Shown one piece after another: positions 52,881 to 61,183 of a DNA stretch of 64,000 bases. Position 1 is the stretch's first letter. Every line of letters begins with the position of its first letter. The stretch comes from Mycobacterium terramassiliense (GTDB lineage Bacteria > Actinomycetota > Actinomycetes > Mycobacteriales > Mycobacteriaceae). Where the stretch lies: positions 62,001 to 126,000 of the forward strand of contig NZ_LT717700.1 of the NCBI RefSeq assembly GCF_900157385.1, read 5' to 3'. The notes under the pieces are model-generated. The model was given only the letters and a program-made list of their open reading frames with translations, did no database searches and was not told the DNA's origin. The translations under genes and the position numbers were made by a program.

Positions 52881-53627
52881 GTGACTGTCGTTTTGGTGCA
52901 TGGCAATCCGGAGGCCGACGCGATCTGGGGGCCGCTGGTCGGCGCGCTCGGGCGAACCGACGTGGTGCGGCTCTCTCCCCCGGGCTTCGGGGCGCCCATG
53001 CCCGACGATTTCTCGGCGACCTACCTCGCCTACCGGGACTGGCTCGAGGGTGAGCTGGCCGGCATCGGCGAGCCCGTCGACCTCGTCGGCCACGACTGGG
53101 GCGGCGGGCACGTGGTGAACGTGGTGATGCATCGACCCGAGCTGGTGCGCAGCTGGGTCAGCGACATCCTCGGTTGTTTCGACCCCGACTACGTCTGGCA
53201 CGACATGGCGCAGGTCTGGCAGACACCCGGCGAGGGTGAGCAGCACGTCGACGCCTTCCTGGGTGGCACGGCCGAGGACCGGGCCGCCATGTGGGCCGCC
53301 GCCGGCATGCCACCCGATATCGCGGCCTCGGTCGCGGCGGCGCAGGGCCCGGAGATGGGACGCGCGATCCTGCTGCTCTACCGTTCGGCCCGGCAGCCGG
53401 GGATGGCCGAGGTCGGTCGCGAATTGGACAAGGCCGCGGCTCGACCCGGCCTGTCGATATTGGCCACCGAGGACGGCTACGTCGGCTCGGAAGCCATGCG
53501 GCGCCGGGCCGCCGAACGAGCCGGGGCGCGCACGGAAGTGCTCGAGGGGCTCGGGCATTGGTGGATGCTGCAGGATCCGGCGCGCGGCGCCGCGGCCCTC
53601 ACGCGGTTCTGGGAGGGCCTCGATTGA
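52881..53627 (+). CDS. Alpha/beta hydrolase, 248 aa (Asp nucleophile)
   Basis: Small alpha/beta hydrolase with LVHGNPEADAIW (oxyanion loop), nucleophile Asp in LVGHDWGGGHVVN and a C-terminal His in GLGHWWML. It resembles haloalkane dehalogenase and epoxide hydrolase relatives. The GTG at 52881 follows a strong AGGGAGGG site. It is convergent with the SDR at 53635 (7-bp gap). The substrate is unknown. Confidence 0.87.
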   Translation: MTVVLVHGNPEADAIWGPLVGALGRTDVVRLSPPGFGAPMPDDFSATYLAYRDWLEGELAGIGEPVDLVGHDWGGGHVVNVVMHRPELVRSWVSDILGCFDPDYVWHDMAQVWQTPGEGEQHVDAFLGGTAEDRAAMWAAAGMPPDIAASVAAAQGPEMGRAILLLYRSARQPGMAEVGRELDKAAARPGLSILATEDGYVGSEAMRRRAAERAGARTEVLEGLGHWWMLQDPARGAAALTRFWEGLD

Positions 53628-53634
53628 GCGCCCG

Positions 53635-54375
53635 CTACCCGGCGCCCTTGCCGTTGTCCACGCGATAGACGACGCCGTGGACGGCGGCCGCGGCATCGCT
53701 GGCCAGGAACGCGATCACGTTCGCAACCTCGAGGGGCCGCATCATGCCGCGCGGCGAGGCCGTCCGCATGATCAGGTCGTAGTTCGGGTTCTCCGGCGCG
53801 CTGAACTGTTCGATCTGCGGGGTCAGCATGCCGCCCGGGCACACCGCGTTGACCCGCAGGCGATCGGCGGTGTACTCCACCGCCAGAGCGCGAGTGAGCC
53901 CGATCAGCCCGTGCTTGGCGGCGCAGTAGCCCGCCGAGTAGGCCTGCCCCTCGACGCCGGCGATGGAGCTGACGTTGACGATGTTGCCGCCTCGCTCCAG
54001 CAGATGGGGCAGCGCGGCCCTGCACAGATAGAACGGTCCGTTGAGGTTGACCGCGAGGTCTTCGGCCCAGTCGTCGTCGGTCATGGACTCCGTGCGGCGC
54101 ATCTGGTGTCGCCCGGCGATGTTGATCAGGACGTCCAGCCCGCCGAACTCGCTGACACACCGCGCCACCGCGTCCCTGCACGCGTGCGCCGAACCGACGT
54201 CCACCGACGCGTAGCAGCCCCGTTCCACGTCGTCGAACACCTCGGCCAGGCGTCCGGTGTCCCGGCCGATGCCGAAAACCGTTGCGCCCTGCCGGGAAAG
54301 CAGCCGGGCCGTCTCGGCCCCAAGGCCCGACGACGCTCCGGTCACGAGCGTGACCTTGCCCTGTAGTGGTGACAT
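53635..54375 (-). CDS. Short-chain dehydrogenase, 246 aa
   Basis: Classical SDR: TGASSGLGAE at residues 12-21, INIAGRHQ near 85, NVSSIAG near 130 and catalytic YCAAK near 147. The ATG at 54375 is chosen; the open frame upstream runs over the 52-aa gene promoter and is unlikely. It is divergent from the 54414 small gene. The substrate is unknown. Confidence 0.88.
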   Translation of the reverse strand: MSPLQGKVTLVTGASSGLGAETARLLSRQGATVFGIGRDTGRLAEVFDDVERGCYASVDVGSAHACRDAVARCVSEFGGLDVLINIAGRHQMRRTESMTDDDWAEDLAVNLNGPFYLCRAALPHLLERGGNIVNVSSIAGVEGQAYSAGYCAAKHGLIGLTRALAVEYTADRLRVNAVCPGGMLTPQIEQFSAPENPNYDLIMRTASPRGMMRPLEVANVIAFLASDAAAAVHGVVYRVDNGKGAG

Positions 54376-54413
54376 GTCGCGCAACGCTACCTGGCGAGAG
54401 GGACAATCACCCG

Positions 54414-54572
54414 ATGTCCAACGAACCCCCACCTCCACCGCGCTCCGCGCCGAAACCGTCGCGGGCGCACCTCACCCCCGAGGACTTGGAAAGGTTCGGC
54501 GACGAGGAGCAGGCACGCGCGGCGTCGGACGAGCGCCGGCTCCGCGACGAGCAGCCGCCGCACCACGGCTAG
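54414..54572 (+). CDS. Small hydrophilic protein, 52 aa
   Basis: The ORF MSNEPPPPPRSAPKPSRAHL, then TPEDLERFGDEEQARAASDE, then an acidic/basic tail is proline-rich at the start and charged after. The gene type recurs in mycobacteria. No function is known; its disordered character suggests a binding partner. The ATG at 54414 follows GAGAGGGA. It is divergent from the SDR gene by 38 bp. Confidence 0.68.
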   Translation: MSNEPPPPPRSAPKPSRAHLTPEDLERFGDEEQARAASDERRLRDEQPPHHG

Positions 54573-54591
54573 TCGGCCGCGCCGAACCCGG

Positions 54592-55884
54592 CTACGTTGT
54601 GCCGGGTACCAGGTCCTCGGTCAGCGCCTCGTCGGCGAGGTCTTCGAGTTCTTTGCCTTTCGTCTCCGGTCCGAGCAAGTAGCCGGCCACCGTGAACACC
54701 CACAGGCCGGCGATCGCCAGGTATGGCGTCTGCAACCCGTAATGCGTTATGCCCCAGCCGACCACGGCCGGGGCCGCGATCGAGACGACCCGGCCGCCGC
54801 CAACCGCGATTCCGAAACCCGTGCCGCGCAACACCGTTGGGAACAACTCCGAGACGTAGGTGTCACCGACTCCCCAAAGCCAACCGAGGGTGGCGATGGC
54901 GATCGCCCCGAAGACCAGGTATCGGTCCAACGAGTGAGAGGTGGCGGCCAGGATGGTTGAGAAGAACTCGATGACGGCGGCGAGGATCGCCGAGGGACGC
55001 CGGCCCACCCAATCGGCGAGCGCGGTGCCCAGGTAGACGAAGACGACTTGCAGCAGGAAGAACACCAGCGCGTAGCGGATCGCGTCGATCGGGGAGGCGT
55101 GAAACCTCTTGACGATGTAGGTCGTCAAAAAGACGGTCACTCCCCAGTAGCCGACCGCGTTGGCGGTGTAGATGAGCCAGCCCGCGACGAGCCGGCGCCG
55201 GACGCCGGGAAGCTTCCACAGCCGGGGCTTCGCGACCCCGCGCACGATCTTGGTTTGCACGTCGGTGTAGCGGTGGGATTCCTTGATGCCCCGCCGGACG
55301 AGGAACAAGATCACGGCCGGGACGATCGCCACGATGAACGCCGATTGCCAGCCGAAGTGCGGGACCAGCGCCAAGGCGACGGCCGCGGCCAGGACGTAGC
55401 CCAGTGAGAACAAGGAGAAGATCACGCCGCCGACGCCGAGGGCGCGCGTCTTGGCGGGCCACACCTCGGCGGTGTATGGCGCACCGACCGCGAGCTCCCC
55501 CGCTCCGCCCACACCGGTGAGAAAACGCAGTCCGGTGAACGCGGCGATGTTCGTCGTGAGTCCGGCCAGGGAAGTGGTGATGCCGTACAGCAGGATCGAC
55601 GCCCCGAGCGTGGTCTTGCGCCCCCACCGGTCGGCCGCGTAGCCGAACCCGATGGTGCCGATGGTGTAGCCCAGCAGGAATATCGAGCCGATGTAGCCGG
55701 CCTCGGCGTCGGTGACGTGCAACGTCCTTTTGATGTCCGGCAGGACCAGGCCGTAGATGTTGACCGCATAGGAATCGAAGCCATAGCCCAACCCGGCCGT
55801 CACCGCGACGAAGAGGGCCTGCTTGAAGGTTGCGGGCGTGGCCCGGGCGATCTGGGTCGGGATGCTGCCGACGCTGGAGGTCAT
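54592..55884 (-). CDS. MFS permease of the AAHS/sugar-porter type
   Basis: A 430-residue transporter with 12 transmembrane helices. The motif ADRWGRKTT lies between helices 2 and 3, the repeat ADWVGRRPSAI lies in the second half, and the first helix has GYGFDSYAVNIYGLVLPDI. This is the shape of aromatic acid:H+ symporters and related MFS families. It lies 85 bp downstream of the frameshifted amidohydrolase on the same strand, at the end of the cluster transcribed from 60242. Uptake of the substrate of that cluster is the natural inference. Confidence 0.88.
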   Translation of the reverse strand: MTSSVGSIPTQIARATPATFKQALFVAVTAGLGYGFDSYAVNIYGLVLPDIKRTLHVTDAEAGYIGSIFLLGYTIGTIGFGYAADRWGRKTTLGASILLYGITTSLAGLTTNIAAFTGLRFLTGVGGAGELAVGAPYTAEVWPAKTRALGVGGVIFSLFSLGYVLAAAVALALVPHFGWQSAFIVAIVPAVILFLVRRGIKESHRYTDVQTKIVRGVAKPRLWKLPGVRRRLVAGWLIYTANAVGYWGVTVFLTTYIVKRFHASPIDAIRYALVFFLLQVVFVYLGTALADWVGRRPSAILAAVIEFFSTILAATSHSLDRYLVFGAIAIATLGWLWGVGDTYVSELFPTVLRGTGFGIAVGGGRVVSIAAPAVVGWGITHYGLQTPYLAIAGLWVFTVAGYLLGPETKGKELEDLADEALTEDLVPGTT

Positions 55885-55969
55885 CCCGGGAAAATATGCG
55901 GCCGGGCTCCTCGCGCGAAAGGATCACGATCCGCCTGATCGGAAGGGAATTTTTCCCGTCAGGTCCTAC

Positions 55970-57248
55970 TCAGTTCTCCACCAGGTCGGGGATGGGCTCC
56001 GCGTCCGTCAGCCAGTGGCGGCCGGTCCGGCGGGCGGCCTCCCACTTGGGGACGCTCACCGCATCGTCCTGGCCCAGGTCCTCGGGGGTCGGGCCGATGC
56101 GCTCGGCCAGCCCGGCAAGGGCATCCAGATCGAAGTTGTACACCTCGGCCGCCGCCAGGCCCAGCATCTGCCGAGTCTCCTCCACCGGGATGTCCCAGAA
56201 GGAGCGCCGCAGCCAGTCACGGGTGTGCGGCCAGGTCCCCTCGGGATGGGGAAAGTCATTGCCCCACAGCATGTTCGATACGCCGATTTCGTAGCGCCGC
56301 GCCAGCTCCCTGCGCTCGGTGGTGGTGGCCCCGATAAAACAGTTTCGGTCGAAGTAGGCCGAGGGCGGCATCGTCAGGTCGCCCTCCATCTGGTGGCTCA
56401 TCTTCTTGGCCGAATGCTCACGCAGATAGCGGGTGTCCATCAGCCACAGCAGGTCGTTGGCCCAAAACGCACCGCATTCCGTGACCCCCCAGCGCAGCCG
56501 GGGGAAGCGCTCGAAGACACCCGACCACAGCGCGAACCACAGGGGCCGGGCTCCCCACCAGCGCACCTCGGTCACGTAGATGCCCAGGTGCCCGCCGTAC
56601 TCCTCCTGCGGCGCGGGACCGGAGTGGGTGTGAACGGGCATCTGCAGGTCCTGGCAGGCGGCCCAAACCTTGTCGTAGCGACGGTCGTGGTAGGGCGGAT
56701 AGCCGACCCAGCGCGCCGGGATCAAGATCCCGCCCCGCAGTCCGGACTCCGCGGCTCGGGTGATCTCGGCCACCGCCGCGTCGACGTCCGCCAGGATCGG
56801 CACCACCGCGACCCCGGCCCGCCGCTCGGGGCTGTGGCCGCACAGCTCGGCCAACCAGCGGTTGTGCGCCCGCGCCCCGGCCATCGCGCGCCCCGGGTCG
56901 AGGTCCCCCGACTGGCCCAGGCCCGCCCCGAAACGGAGCCCCGGCGACGCCGGTCACGGCGTCGGCGTCGGGGAAGATGACCTCGCCGACCACCCCGTCG
57001 CCGTCGAGTTCCTTGTCCCGCAGCCCCACATCCCAGCCGCCCGCGATGCCGTCTCCGTGCTCGGAGAACCATTGCTCGGCGAACTGCTCGTCGATGAATC
57101 CGCCGGCCTGCGCGGCGGCGGCCTTCTCGGCCAGGAAGGTCTCGAAGTCGTCCCGGTATTCCGGGTCGACGTATTCGCGGTACTGCTCGGTCGGCAGTTC
57201 GGCGTGGCAGTCCGCCGAGATGATGAGGTAAGGGGCCGCGCGGTTCAT
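55970..57248 (-). pseudogene. Amidohydrolase (ACMSD-like), frameshifted
   Basis: Two overlapping open frames together make one PF04909-type amidohydrolase of about 425 residues. The N-terminal part (from ATG 57248, MNRAAPYLIISADCHAE) reads to GVVGEVIFPDADAVTGVAG. The sequence then continues in the other frame from LGQSGDLDPGRAMAGARAHNRW to the end at 55970. Removing one base of the AAA run at 56931-56933 restores a continuous frame matching its intact neighbour at 57264-58478. Metal motif ADCH and WGNDFPHPEG are preserved. The gene is therefore either a recent pseudogene or affected by a sequencing error. Confidence 0.88.
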
Positions 57249-57263
57249 AGTGCTTCCTTTCGC

Positions 57264-58478
57264 CTACCAGGCACGGATGGGGTCGGGCTCGAAGACGGTG
57301 CTGCTGGCGTCGGCGGGCACGGCGACCAGCGGCTCGGCGACCTCGGCCACGGTGGGGCCGATCCGGTCGACCAGGGGCGCGAGGGCGTCCAGGTCGAAGC
57401 CGTAGACGGCCGCCGCGTTCCCGCCGACCATGGCCGCCACCTCGTCGGCCGGCACGCCAGTGAAGGTGTGGCGCAACGCCTCTCGGGTATAGGGAGCGGT
57501 GCCCTCCAAGTGCGGGTAGTCGCTTCCCCACATGATCTTCCCGACGCCGATCCGGTGGCGCTCGGCGCATTCGACGGGTCGCATGAAGCTGGCGCCGACG
57601 TAGCACTGGCGCGCCCAGTACTCGCTGGGCTTGAGGCTCAGCGAGCCGGCGGTGGGCCCGGCGAAGCGGGCGATCGCCGAGTTCGCTCGCCCGTAGCGGG
57701 CCGCCGCCACGTCGAGCGAGTCGAGCGTTGCCGGAATCCACCCCGCACCCTGCTCGGTGAAGACCACGGTGAGGTCCGGGTGGCGATCCAGCGCGCCGCT
57801 GAAGATCAGGTGCCACAGCGCCCGGTGCGCAAACCAATGGGTCTCATACACCCACACCGCAAACGAGCTGCCCCACCCGTCCGTGGGGTTGGGTCCGGCG
57901 TTGCCGCCGTGGTGGTTGACCACCAGCCCCGCCTCGTCGCATGCCGCCCAGAGCGGCTCCCAGTGCTCGGCGTAGAGCTGCGGGATGGCGGCACCCGGCG
58001 GAATCCCGGGCAGCAGCACACCGCCGCGCAGGCCCAACTTGGCGATGTGCGCTACCTCGGCGACGGCTGCGTCGAGGTCCCCCAGCAGGATCTGGCCCAC
58101 CCCGGCGCGCCGCTCGGGCGACAACGAGCAGAAGTCGGCCAGCCAGCGGTTGTGCGCCCGCAGGCCGGCCCAGCGCAGCTCGAGCTCCGGGGCGGTAACC
58201 GGCTGGGGGGCGGCCAGACTCGCCTGAGGAAAGAATGGTGGCACGGTGTTGGGATAGAGGACCTCACCGGCGATGCCTTCGGCATCGAGCTCCGAGTCGC
58301 GTCGAGCGCTGTTCCAGTTGCGCTCGGCGTCGGCCTCGGTGAGGTCGCCGAACGGGTTGACGTATGTCTTTGCCCAGCCGTCGAATTCGTCCCTGTACTG
58401 CGGGTCGAGGTACTCGCGGTAGTCGAGCAAATCGGCGCCGGCGTGGCAGTCGGCCGAAATGACCGTGTACCGGTCCAT
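57264..58478 (-). CDS. Amidohydrolase (ACMSD-like), intact copy
   Basis: A 404-residue amidohydrolase with the metal motif SADCHAGADLLDY at the N-terminus, VVNHHGG near the middle and IMWGSDYPHLEG near 310. These match the ACMSD/gamma-resorcylate-decarboxylase superfamily, which contains metal-dependent non-oxidative decarboxylases and hydrolases. The substrate is unknown, but aromatic or beta-keto acids fit. It is 4 bp from the ADC-like gene and 15 bp from the frameshifted paralogue, inside one operon. Confidence 0.9.
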   Translation of the reverse strand: MDRYTVISADCHAGADLLDYREYLDPQYRDEFDGWAKTYVNPFGDLTEADAERNWNSARRDSELDAEGIAGEVLYPNTVPPFFPQASLAAPQPVTAPELELRWAGLRAHNRWLADFCSLSPERRAGVGQILLGDLDAAVAEVAHIAKLGLRGGVLLPGIPPGAAIPQLYAEHWEPLWAACDEAGLVVNHHGGNAGPNPTDGWGSSFAVWVYETHWFAHRALWHLIFSGALDRHPDLTVVFTEQGAGWIPATLDSLDVAAARYGRANSAIARFAGPTAGSLSLKPSEYWARQCYVGASFMRPVECAERHRIGVGKIMWGSDYPHLEGTAPYTREALRHTFTGVPADEVAAMVGGNAAAVYGFDLDALAPLVDRIGPTVAEVAEPLVAVPADASSTVFEPDPIRAW

Positions 58479-58482
58479 GGCG

Positions 58483-59298
58483 CTAGGCCGACGCCGGCTC
58501 GGGCCTGGGGGCAGGAGACCGGGCTCCGTCGTAAGAGGGGTCGTCGTAGCGCTGGTGCACGTACGGCAGCAGCCAGTCCTGTGGCACCCGCTGCGCGATC
58601 CGCCCCACCTGGATGGTGCGCCGGCGGCACCAGGTCATCGCCCTGATTTCGCGAATCACGATGTCGGCCACCGGGTCCAGCGGCGACTCTCCCAACTCGA
58701 CGGTGCCCTCGATGTTGTCCAGCTGCTCGTAGTGCCGGTGGTATTCGCCGTAGACCAGGTGGGGGTCGGTGATGCCGCTGCCGTCGGGGGCACGCAGGAA
58801 CTTGAAGTAGAACTCGGTGTTCACCTGGTCAGGGGGCAACTCCGCCGGGCCGGTGATCCGCCCGTCTACGCGGATGAGTCGATAACCGAGGCGGTCGATG
58901 GTGGCACCGACGCTCTCACCGTCGCGCCGCACCTCGATGTGCGCGAGTTTCTTTGGCTCGCCGAATGTTTCGCGCCCGCCCGTGACCGACTGTTCGGTGG
59001 ACTGGGGCATGAACAGGGGATAGTCGCCGTCCAGTTCGCCGTGCCGGGCGGTCACCGAGAACACCGCTGACCCGAACGGCGGCCTGCCCTCTATCTGGAC
59101 CCGCTGCAGCTGAATTCGCACCAGCGGTTCGGCCGCCGGCTCCAGGGGCTTGGGCAGCACTGCCGCGACGATCTCCGGATCGGTGAGGTAGGCGATGGTG
59201 ATCGCCTCGGTGGCGATGGGCGCCTTGGTGGCGTCGATCTCGTGGTCGACTTGCGCCTCGGGTGGGCGCGGACCGTAGCGAACTCCGTTGGTGCTCAA
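58483..59298 (-). CDS. Acetoacetate-decarboxylase-like protein
   Basis: A 271-residue protein of the ADC superfamily. The catalytic lysine pair is Lys116-Lys117 in FGEPKKLAHIE, matching Lys115 of bacterial ADC, which forms a Schiff base with its substrate. The C-terminal segment ends in a proline-rich tail. In the ADC superfamily, substrates range from acetoacetate to larger keto acids. It overlaps the SDR gene by 4 bp and is followed 4 bp later by the amidohydrolase. Confidence 0.87.
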   Translation of the reverse strand: MSTNGVRYGPRPPEAQVDHEIDATKAPIATEAITIAYLTDPEIVAAVLPKPLEPAAEPLVRIQLQRVQIEGRPPFGSAVFSVTARHGELDGDYPLFMPQSTEQSVTGGRETFGEPKKLAHIEVRRDGESVGATIDRLGYRLIRVDGRITGPAELPPDQVNTEFYFKFLRAPDGSGITDPHLVYGEYHRHYEQLDNIEGTVELGESPLDPVADIVIREIRAMTWCRRRTIQVGRIAQRVPQDWLLPYVHQRYDDPSYDGARSPAPRPEPASA

Positions 59299-60242
59299 GG
59301 CTTTCCTCCTTCGGTTTCCCGTGCGTTCTCGGCGTGCCGGCCGAGGACGTCGACCAGGTAGTTGGGCTCGCGGCGAGCGAGGATCGATGCCGCCTTGCTG
59401 CTCACGACCTCATCGGCCGGTGTGGGCGGCCCCATCATCCAGAAGCGGTCCGCCCGAATTCCGTCCACGACGAGGTCGGCGACGGTCTCGAGCGGGGTGA
59501 ACTCGACACGTGCGCCGCCGGATTCGAAGCGCGCCACCACCTTTTCCAGTGTTTGGTCGGGTGTGCGGCGCTGCTGGGTCGCGGCGTAGCGCTCCGGGCG
59601 GTGCCGCCAGGACTCCCAGATGCCGGTGTTCAAAAAGCCGCCGGGGAAAAGGACGTGCGCCCGCACCCGCGTCCCAGTCATTTCCAGGTGGGTGTAGAGG
59701 CTTTCGGTCAGGCACAGCACCGCGGCCTTGGTCATCGGGTAGACCGCGGTGGCCGGTCCGCCCATGGCCCCCCGGGCAATGGGCGCGAACCCGCCGTTGC
59801 CCGAGCAGGTGTTGACGACGTGTCCCTCGCCCCGCTCGAGCAGGATGGGCACGAAGGCCTTGATGCCGTGGATCACGCCCAGCACGTTGACGTCGATGCC
59901 CCAGCGCCAGTCGGCCAGGTCGTGTTCCCACATGTATCCCTCGGAGACCCCGCCGGTGCCGGCGTTGTTGCACACCACGTGGACCGCGCCGAAGCGGTCG
60001 AGCGCTTCCTTGGCGAGCGATTCGACCGAGGAATAGTCGGTGACGTCGGTGAGGACCCCGACCGCGTCGAGGCCCTCGTCCGCGAGCGCGCGGGTCGCTT
60101 CGTCCAGCGGCCCGGCGAGGACGTCGGCCAGCACCACCTTCATGCCTTCGCGGCCGAAGCGCCTGCCCATGGCCCGGCCGATGCCTCCGGCTCCCCCGGT
60201 TACGACCGCCACCTTGCCCTGAAGGTCCGTCATCGTGGCCAT
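59295..60242 (-). CDS. Short-chain dehydrogenase, first gene of the IclR-linked cluster
   Basis: An approximately 315-residue SDR. The cofactor loop TGGAGGIGR lies at about 15-23 and NNAGTGG near 98. The segment NTCSGNGGFAPIARGAMGG contains an insertion of about 8 residues, and YPMTKAAV carries the catalytic Tyr and Lys. The start is uncertain (60260, 60242 or 60233 all in frame); 60242 is used. It is first in the minus-strand operon. A CATAAT -10-like box within the divergent palindrome serves it. Confidence 0.87.
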   Translation of the reverse strand: MATMTDLQGKVAVVTGGAGGIGRAMGRRFGREGMKVVLADVLAGPLDEATRALADEGLDAVGVLTDVTDYSSVESLAKEALDRFGAVHVVCNNAGTGGVSEGYMWEHDLADWRWGIDVNVLGVIHGIKAFVPILLERGEGHVVNTCSGNGGFAPIARGAMGGPATAVYPMTKAAVLCLTESLYTHLEMTGTRVRAHVLFPGGFLNTGIWESWRHRPERYAATQQRRTPDQTLEKVVARFESGGARVEFTPLETVADLVVDGIRADRFWMMGPPTPADEVVSSKAASILARREPNYLVDVLGRHAENARETEGGKP

Positions 60243-60273
60243 CGTCACACGGTCGCGCATGGCACCGCAAGCA

Positions 60274-60288
60274 GTCGCATTATGCGAC
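60274..60288. promoter_or_regulatory. Perfect 15-bp palindrome, candidate IclR operator
   Basis: GTCGCAT-t-ATGCGAC has perfect 7-bp arms around a single central base. It overlaps CATAAT (read on the minus strand), a likely -10 of the SDR-led operon, and lies 10 bp before the iclR ATG (60299). IclR proteins bind palindromes of this size in divergent promoters. Confidence 0.72.
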
Positions 60289-60298
60289 CATTGCCCCC

Positions 60299-61183
60299 AT
60301 GGCCCCGCGTCCGTCCCCGCAGACCGAACGGGTCGTGAAGCTGTTCGAGCAGCTGGCGGGCGACGGAAGCCGGGGGATGACGCTGGCCGAGGTGTCGCGC
60401 GAGTTGAGCGTTCACAAGGCCAGCTGCCACTCGATGCTGTCCGAATTGCTCCGGGCCGGCTGGGTGCTGCGCGACCCGGTTCGCAAGACCTACCATCTCG
60501 GTCCCGCCCTGGTCCGGCTCGGGCGGGAAGCGGCCGAGCGCTACCCGGCGCTGGTGTTGGCGCGCTCGGCGATGGCCGAGCTATCGGCCGCGACGGGGGC
60601 GCACTGCGTTGCCTTCTCGGTGAGCGACGACTTTTCGACCGTCGTCGATCAGGTCCGAAGCCGTCACGGCGGCGGTCATCCGATGCCCGTTGGCACCCAG
60701 TTCCCGCACCGCCCGCCGTACGGCGCGTCGATCGTCGCCTGGGCCGGGCCGGCGGCTCGGGAGCGCTGGCTGGCCGCCCTGCCCGAGGACGTGGGCGATC
60801 GCTATCGCAAGGCGCTGACCGCCGCCAAGCGGCGCGGCTATGCGGTCGGTCTGCACATCCTGCCCGACCTGCGCTTGCGGGAGCTGGCGCAGATCGTGCG
60901 GAGCGCCGAGGTGCGTTCCACCCGGCTGAGCCGGCTGGCGCAGGAGCTGACCGACGAACTGATCCATCAGGAAGACTGGTTCCCCATCAGCCTGGACCCC
61001 AACCGCGCCTACGAGGTGAGCCACATCGACTCCCCGATCCTGGAGGGCGGGTCGCGCATCGCCCTGATGCTCAGCCTGGTCCCCAGCGCCGAGCCGATGA
61101 GCGGCGCGGCGGTCACCCGCCTGGGCAGGCAGCTCGCCGCCGCGACCCGACGGCTCAGCGCCGCCTTGACCGAAGAGCCCTAG
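60299..61183 (+). CDS. IclR-family transcriptional regulator
   Basis: A 294-residue regulator with an N-terminal winged helix (about 8-65; SRELSVHKASCHSMLSELLRAG, here cited as LSVHKASCHSML, and VRKTYHLGP). The C-terminal GAF-like effector domain is longer than usual. IclR proteins generally sense aromatic acids or glyoxylate-type metabolites and control divergent catabolic genes. It faces the SDR-led operon across the perfect palindrome. Its end overlaps the third amidohydrolase by 4 bp (convergent). Confidence 0.9.
   Translation: MAPRPSPQTERVVKLFEQLAGDGSRGMTLAEVSRELSVHKASCHSMLSELLRAGWVLRDPVRKTYHLGPALVRLGREAAERYPALVLARSAMAELSAATGAHCVAFSVSDDFSTVVDQVRSRHGGGHPMPVGTQFPHRPPYGASIVAWAGPAARERWLAALPEDVGDRYRKALTAAKRRGYAVGLHILPDLRLRELAQIVRSAEVRSTRLSRLAQELTDELIHQEDWFPISLDPNRAYEVSHIDSPILEGGSRIALMLSLVPSAEPMSGAAVTRLGRQLAAATRRLSAALTEEP

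Noticed and set aside
56418..57248. A separate 276-residue amidohydrolase-like gene with a glycine/arginine-rich tail
   Set aside because: The unusual tail arises after a one-base frameshift; the sequence in the other frame continues the amidohydrolase.
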